Made by a program: the position numbers and the translations under genes. Below are positions 60,545 to 64,000 of a stretch of DNA of 64,000 nucleotides, piece by piece; position 1 is the first letter of the stretch, and every line of letters starts with the position of its first letter. Source of the stretch: Anisakis pegreffii. Lineage: Eukaryota > Nematoda > Chromadorea > Rhabditida > Anisakidae. The stretch spans positions 1 through 64,000 of the forward strand of contig JAPYMA010001197.1 in NCBI GenBank assembly GCA_035041965.1. The letters are read 5' to 3'. Below the pieces are notes generated by a model. It ran no database searches. It was not told the origin of the DNA and saw only the letters and a program-made list of their open reading frames with translations.

Positions 60545-63345
60545 TTGCATAATTTGGATTTATGCTATAGCTCAATTATTTTATCATATTTCTGTGATCA
60601 TACAATATATGCAAATTTATTCGTAAGAAGTTGTTATAAAAGAGACGTGTTTTTGAGAACAAATATCTTGTATCGTTACTATCAGGCGGTGGGCGTCGAA
60701 GGGCTTGTACTCGGCTCCGAGTAAGCTCTTTCGGGATGTTCTTTGAAGATGCAGAGAGGAGTTGGGGCGGTTGCAAGACCGCACTCATTCCTTATTTATA
60801 AGTAGTTGTTCATTTAGTCCTGTCGAAGCATATTTCCTCGAGGGCGTGATTTTAGTCGACTGAAGATGAGATTAAGAATAATTGTGAATGCCCACATCAG
60901 TATTACGTACATTTCCTTGCTGTGCAATCATTATCATCCTGACTGCGCGACCAGTTGGGATGAAGGTTCATGGAAACATGCAAATGAGAAAAATTCCGCT
61001 TAAGGTTTCTTTTAAAACATTTCTTCAGAAGTAAAAATGCTGAAGATACTCTTCATATGCATACTGATCGTCGCGTCAACTCACTGTGAACTTATCGACT
61101 CTTCGGAACAGCCAGCCAGTAGCGTTAAATTCGCTGAAATAAAACCGTTTTATATAAACAATAAAGCGGTTCGTTTCATTCCGTTTGCACACACATATTT
61201 GTTAGTGAATAATTAACACTTTTGATAAATGTTTTGTTATCGATTCATCGTTGTTATCACATTTTATCACTTTCATGAGCATCGTTTCATCATTGTGGTC
61301 ACTGTTCTACCTTTATTATTGGTTGATCTTTGTTATAGTATAATTGCTGATAGGAGTTTTGTTACTACTATCAATATTTTCTTTCAGACATTATGATCAC
61401 CATTTCTGTTGTTTTGGTTGTGAGCCTCGAGGAAGGTCGTCGTATCGTTCGATTGTTTAGAATTGATCGACATACATATAGTCACGGATGGATAATTCGA
61501 GAAATATTTTTGTTTTCTATTGATGAAGATAATGTACAGGAATTTGTGATGAGCGTGGAAGCTGTGAAAAAGCTTTTAGCGAATCTCACTGCACAAGCGC
61601 CCGAGTTGGAGAAACGCGCGAATGACGAACAAAAAGTGGCGTTGGATAAACTCGACAACATGACTAAACTAGTGGAAGACTTCGAGAACAGAGTTGTTCA
61701 TTAAGCATCATTTCTTTTATTCCATTATGCAGCACTGAGCCTTAAATATCATTGAGTTTCATTATGACCATTATTTTCATGCCATTGTTTCCCTACTAGT
61801 CACTGAGTATGCATCCATTGATACTAATTTCAGTAGGCTATACTATATTAATGGTGATAATAACAATGATACGAATCATGAAGTGTGAATATGAGATGGT
61901 TTGTTGAGATTCTAGTGAAACCGACTGCCATCAACTGACGACGGGTTTGGGGGTTTAAAATTTCTCGGGTCTCAATAATCAACTGTTCAGCTTCAAATAT
62001 TGATTAATCAGGAAGGAATTGATCACTATCCTAAAATATTCAAATTTATCAGCGGATTCATTTGTCGGAAAACAAATAATGTTCGCTTTCGATTTTCAGT
62101 TGAATTCCACTGAAACGTTCGAAAAGATGAAAGATGAATATGAATTCCTCCTTGATCACCTTTTGTTAGAGGGCGGTATATCGACCCTGGTGGATCTAAC
62201 AAAACCACCTAAACAATCTAAACTGGCTGACGCAAGTGGTGCTTCGTCGTATTTTGCAATAGCACTTCCTCTGATTGTTCCACTCGAAATTGTACTCTCT
62301 GATGCAAACAGTAGACTCACCTGATGCAAAGATCTTTTAAAATTAGTGGGATCATGTTGGTTGAGTGTGATGTGACTAGAGATTTGAATGCAGTTCGGGA
62401 ATGAACATTAATCACTTCGTTGAAATGAGATTAGTTGAGTGATTAACGGAGTTGATTTTGGTTGAATGAAACATTTTTGAGTGGAGGATCATCAATGAAA
62501 ATAAAGGATTGAAAATAAAGGTATTCTACCGACTGATATGAGAGATTAGATAGATTTAAAAGCACTATCGATCTGATTTGATCTTGTTCGATATGATATT
62601 TTTAAGAACCTTTATAACACAAGTGGACTGCATTTATATTAAAATATCATTTCTGATCGGGAGAGTAGCAATTTCACCATCTCATTTTATGAAAACACAA
62701 TTGAATTCACTAATTGCTGCAGTTGATTCGTGAACTCCTAACTTCGAAAATTGTTTGAATTCAATCACTCAGTTCACCACGCATCTTCTGAATATCTGTC
62801 TGAAGACAATGCATAATGCGTACGTATCACTGTGACTTGATTCATGCACTGAATTTGTGTCTATTTGGAAATTGACTACTTATGCTCACAAGTACTTTTC
62901 CATATATGTATGCATTAAAATTCGTACTGATTCCGACGAGTTCTTCTGTGTTCCATTATCATTTCCGACGCTTCAAATGGACAAATTCATAATCGCTTAA
63001 CTTTTGCAATTGGTAACGGGTGACTTCTCGTAAACGAATAAACTATTTGATGAAGTTTTCCATTCATATCCATTTCAATTTCCTCGCATTTTGAATATTT
63101 ACATTTGGTGACATTCTGAATCATCGGAGTGACTTCTGATCGTATAGTTCTGTATATTAGAATTCTTTCATGGCGATAGTAATTAAGCGACGACGAACTG
63201 TTTATGATTATAACTTTCGTAGCGATGGTCAGTAGAAAGTATTTTCACAAAGTTTTATATGTAATTCAAATAGAATGATAGTCATTTTTACAGCAGACTT
63301 CATCCACTGACATTTTTCACGTCTTCCGCGTTCGATAACTGGGAA
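60545..63345 (+). repeat. right copy of the tandem segmental duplication
   Basis: It matches 56224-59025 and contains family member 3. The TATA box is at 60635-60642 and the GC-rich leader element at 60665-60790. By eye, intron 1 differs by about 4 bases in 371, intron 2 by roughly 17 in 406, and the 3' flank by none over 880 bp. Confidence 0.9.
61037..62324 (+). CDS. small secreted/surface protein, family member 3, 3 exons
   Basis: Exons 61037-61168, 61540-61692 and 62100-62324, all phase 0, give 169 residues. The signal peptide is MLKILFICILIVASTHC. The middle exon again has 51 codons (starts EFVMSVEAVKKLLANLTAQA). Exon 3 lacks the 18-base segment found in member 2 and reads FEKMKDEYEFLLDHLLLEGG, then DASGASSYFAIALPLIVPL, with a Glu inside the hydrophobic tail (VPLEIVL), which weakens a membrane or GPI role. 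Three sequons remain (NLT, NMT, NST). A TTTCTTCAG acceptor ends nine bases before the ATG. Compared with member 2, eight residues differ in exon 1 and ten in exon 2, with a single synonymous change in the two exons together. Confidence 0.82.
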
Positions 63346-64000
63346 ACTTTTTGAACGATGACATATTGAACGCAGTGAAGTTATAGAAACGAAGTAGAGA
63401 AATTGTCTGGAATATAAAAGGTGGTTCGAAGTAATTAAAACATTGAATTGCAACCACCGCCTAAAGTGACACAATCCTAATATTATTCAACTTATGAACT
63501 TTTCATTTGCCTAATCCAGCATTCAGTTGTTGATTCGAAACTTCCAAGGCCACAGTGAACGAACTCATCAACTCGTATTCTACTTATTGAATACGCACTC
63601 TGGACTGCCGTCAAAATTCAATTTGGTAACATTGAACAAACGGAAACCATGATGAAATCGCTTGTTAGCACAAATCATATTCATGAGAAACGGCTTAAAA
63701 TTGCTTATCGTGAGAAATGATTCACGAAATGATTCTTTTCATGTTATCACTGGTCGTGAGAAACATCAAATGGATTTTGTCCTTATTCGAAGAAAACAGA
63801 TGTTATTCTTTGCTTGTGTTCAGTCGGAGGTGTTCATCTTGAATGATCAATGTTCAAACAATAACAATCAACAAATAGTGTATCAGTTAAAAACCATTTT
63901 AAAAACAAACACAAGACGAATAATCAGATACTATTCATATTTGATTGATAATGAGACCATGTCAAGTAGAGCGCAACACAACAAAATACATTCAAAAAAA
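63346..64000. other. right edge, nothing recognised
   Basis: AT-rich DNA after the duplication ends. No exon, repeat or RNA gene stands out. Confidence 0.5.

Larger units (their letters stand above)
59274..60550 (+). mobile_element. candidate inserted element with an SL1 sequence, between the duplicated genes
   Basis: The 13-bp word AATTTGGATTTAT occurs at both sides (59261-59273 and 60551-60563), like a target-site duplication around 1277 bp. Inside, the + strand is richer in A and C than the neighbouring DNA. The left end has TTGCGAC-TAGACT-GTCGCAA (59281-59300), and TTATC repeats lie at 59410-59431. An SL1 copy in a long stem starts at 59715. Overlapping frames follow at 59840-60172 and 60057-60320. 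The element type is unknown: an LTR remnant, a retrocopy of a trans-spliced RNA and an SL-derived repeat are all possible. Confidence 0.4.

Overview
The window is nuclear DNA of a nematode. It is AT-rich, its genes are split by GT-AG introns with TTTCAG-like acceptors, and its proteins are nematode types. An exact 22-nt copy of the nematode SL1 spliced leader lies at 59715-59736. That points to a chromadorean worm, but I could not settle the species. Most of the window is intron or intergenic DNA. By splicing exons in frame I assembled six protein-coding genes, all on the + strand.

Left part (1-24600): an A-rich stretch, a 403-bp element with 32-bp inverted ends and a G-run tract precede a complete mitochondrial processing peptidase beta gene (12 exons, 2685-24531, 470 aa, HFLEH zinc site intact). 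Its ninth intron is 10.9 kb. It contains an intronless rhodopsin-type GPCR on the same strand (15910-17274), a three-copy 76-bp tandem repeat and a precursor-like hairpin.

Middle (24600-50900): a 5'-truncated non-LTR retrotransposon end with exact 13-bp target-site duplications (25084-25547). It is followed by a complete two-pore potassium channel of the TWK type (9 exons, 27121-38695, 765 aa, filters TIGYGD and TIGLGD). The channel's long cytoplasmic tail carries repeated TQT/QTD motifs resembling dynein light chain LC8 sites. About 12 kb of mostly gene-free DNA follows, with trinucleotide-type repeats, a 62-bp direct repeat and one possible minus-strand terminal exon.

Right part (50900-64000): three tandem members of a small secreted or surface protein family, each with three phase-0 exons (signal peptide; helical 51-residue middle exon; C-terminal domain with a hydrophobic tail). 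The last two lie in a recent duplication. Their exons differ far more than intron 1 or the 3' flank, and almost every change in exons 1 and 2 replaces an amino acid, which suggests diversifying selection. Between them lies a roughly 1.3-kb insert-like segment with the SL1 copy inside a 20-bp bulged stem. This right-hand cluster is the most novel part of the window.
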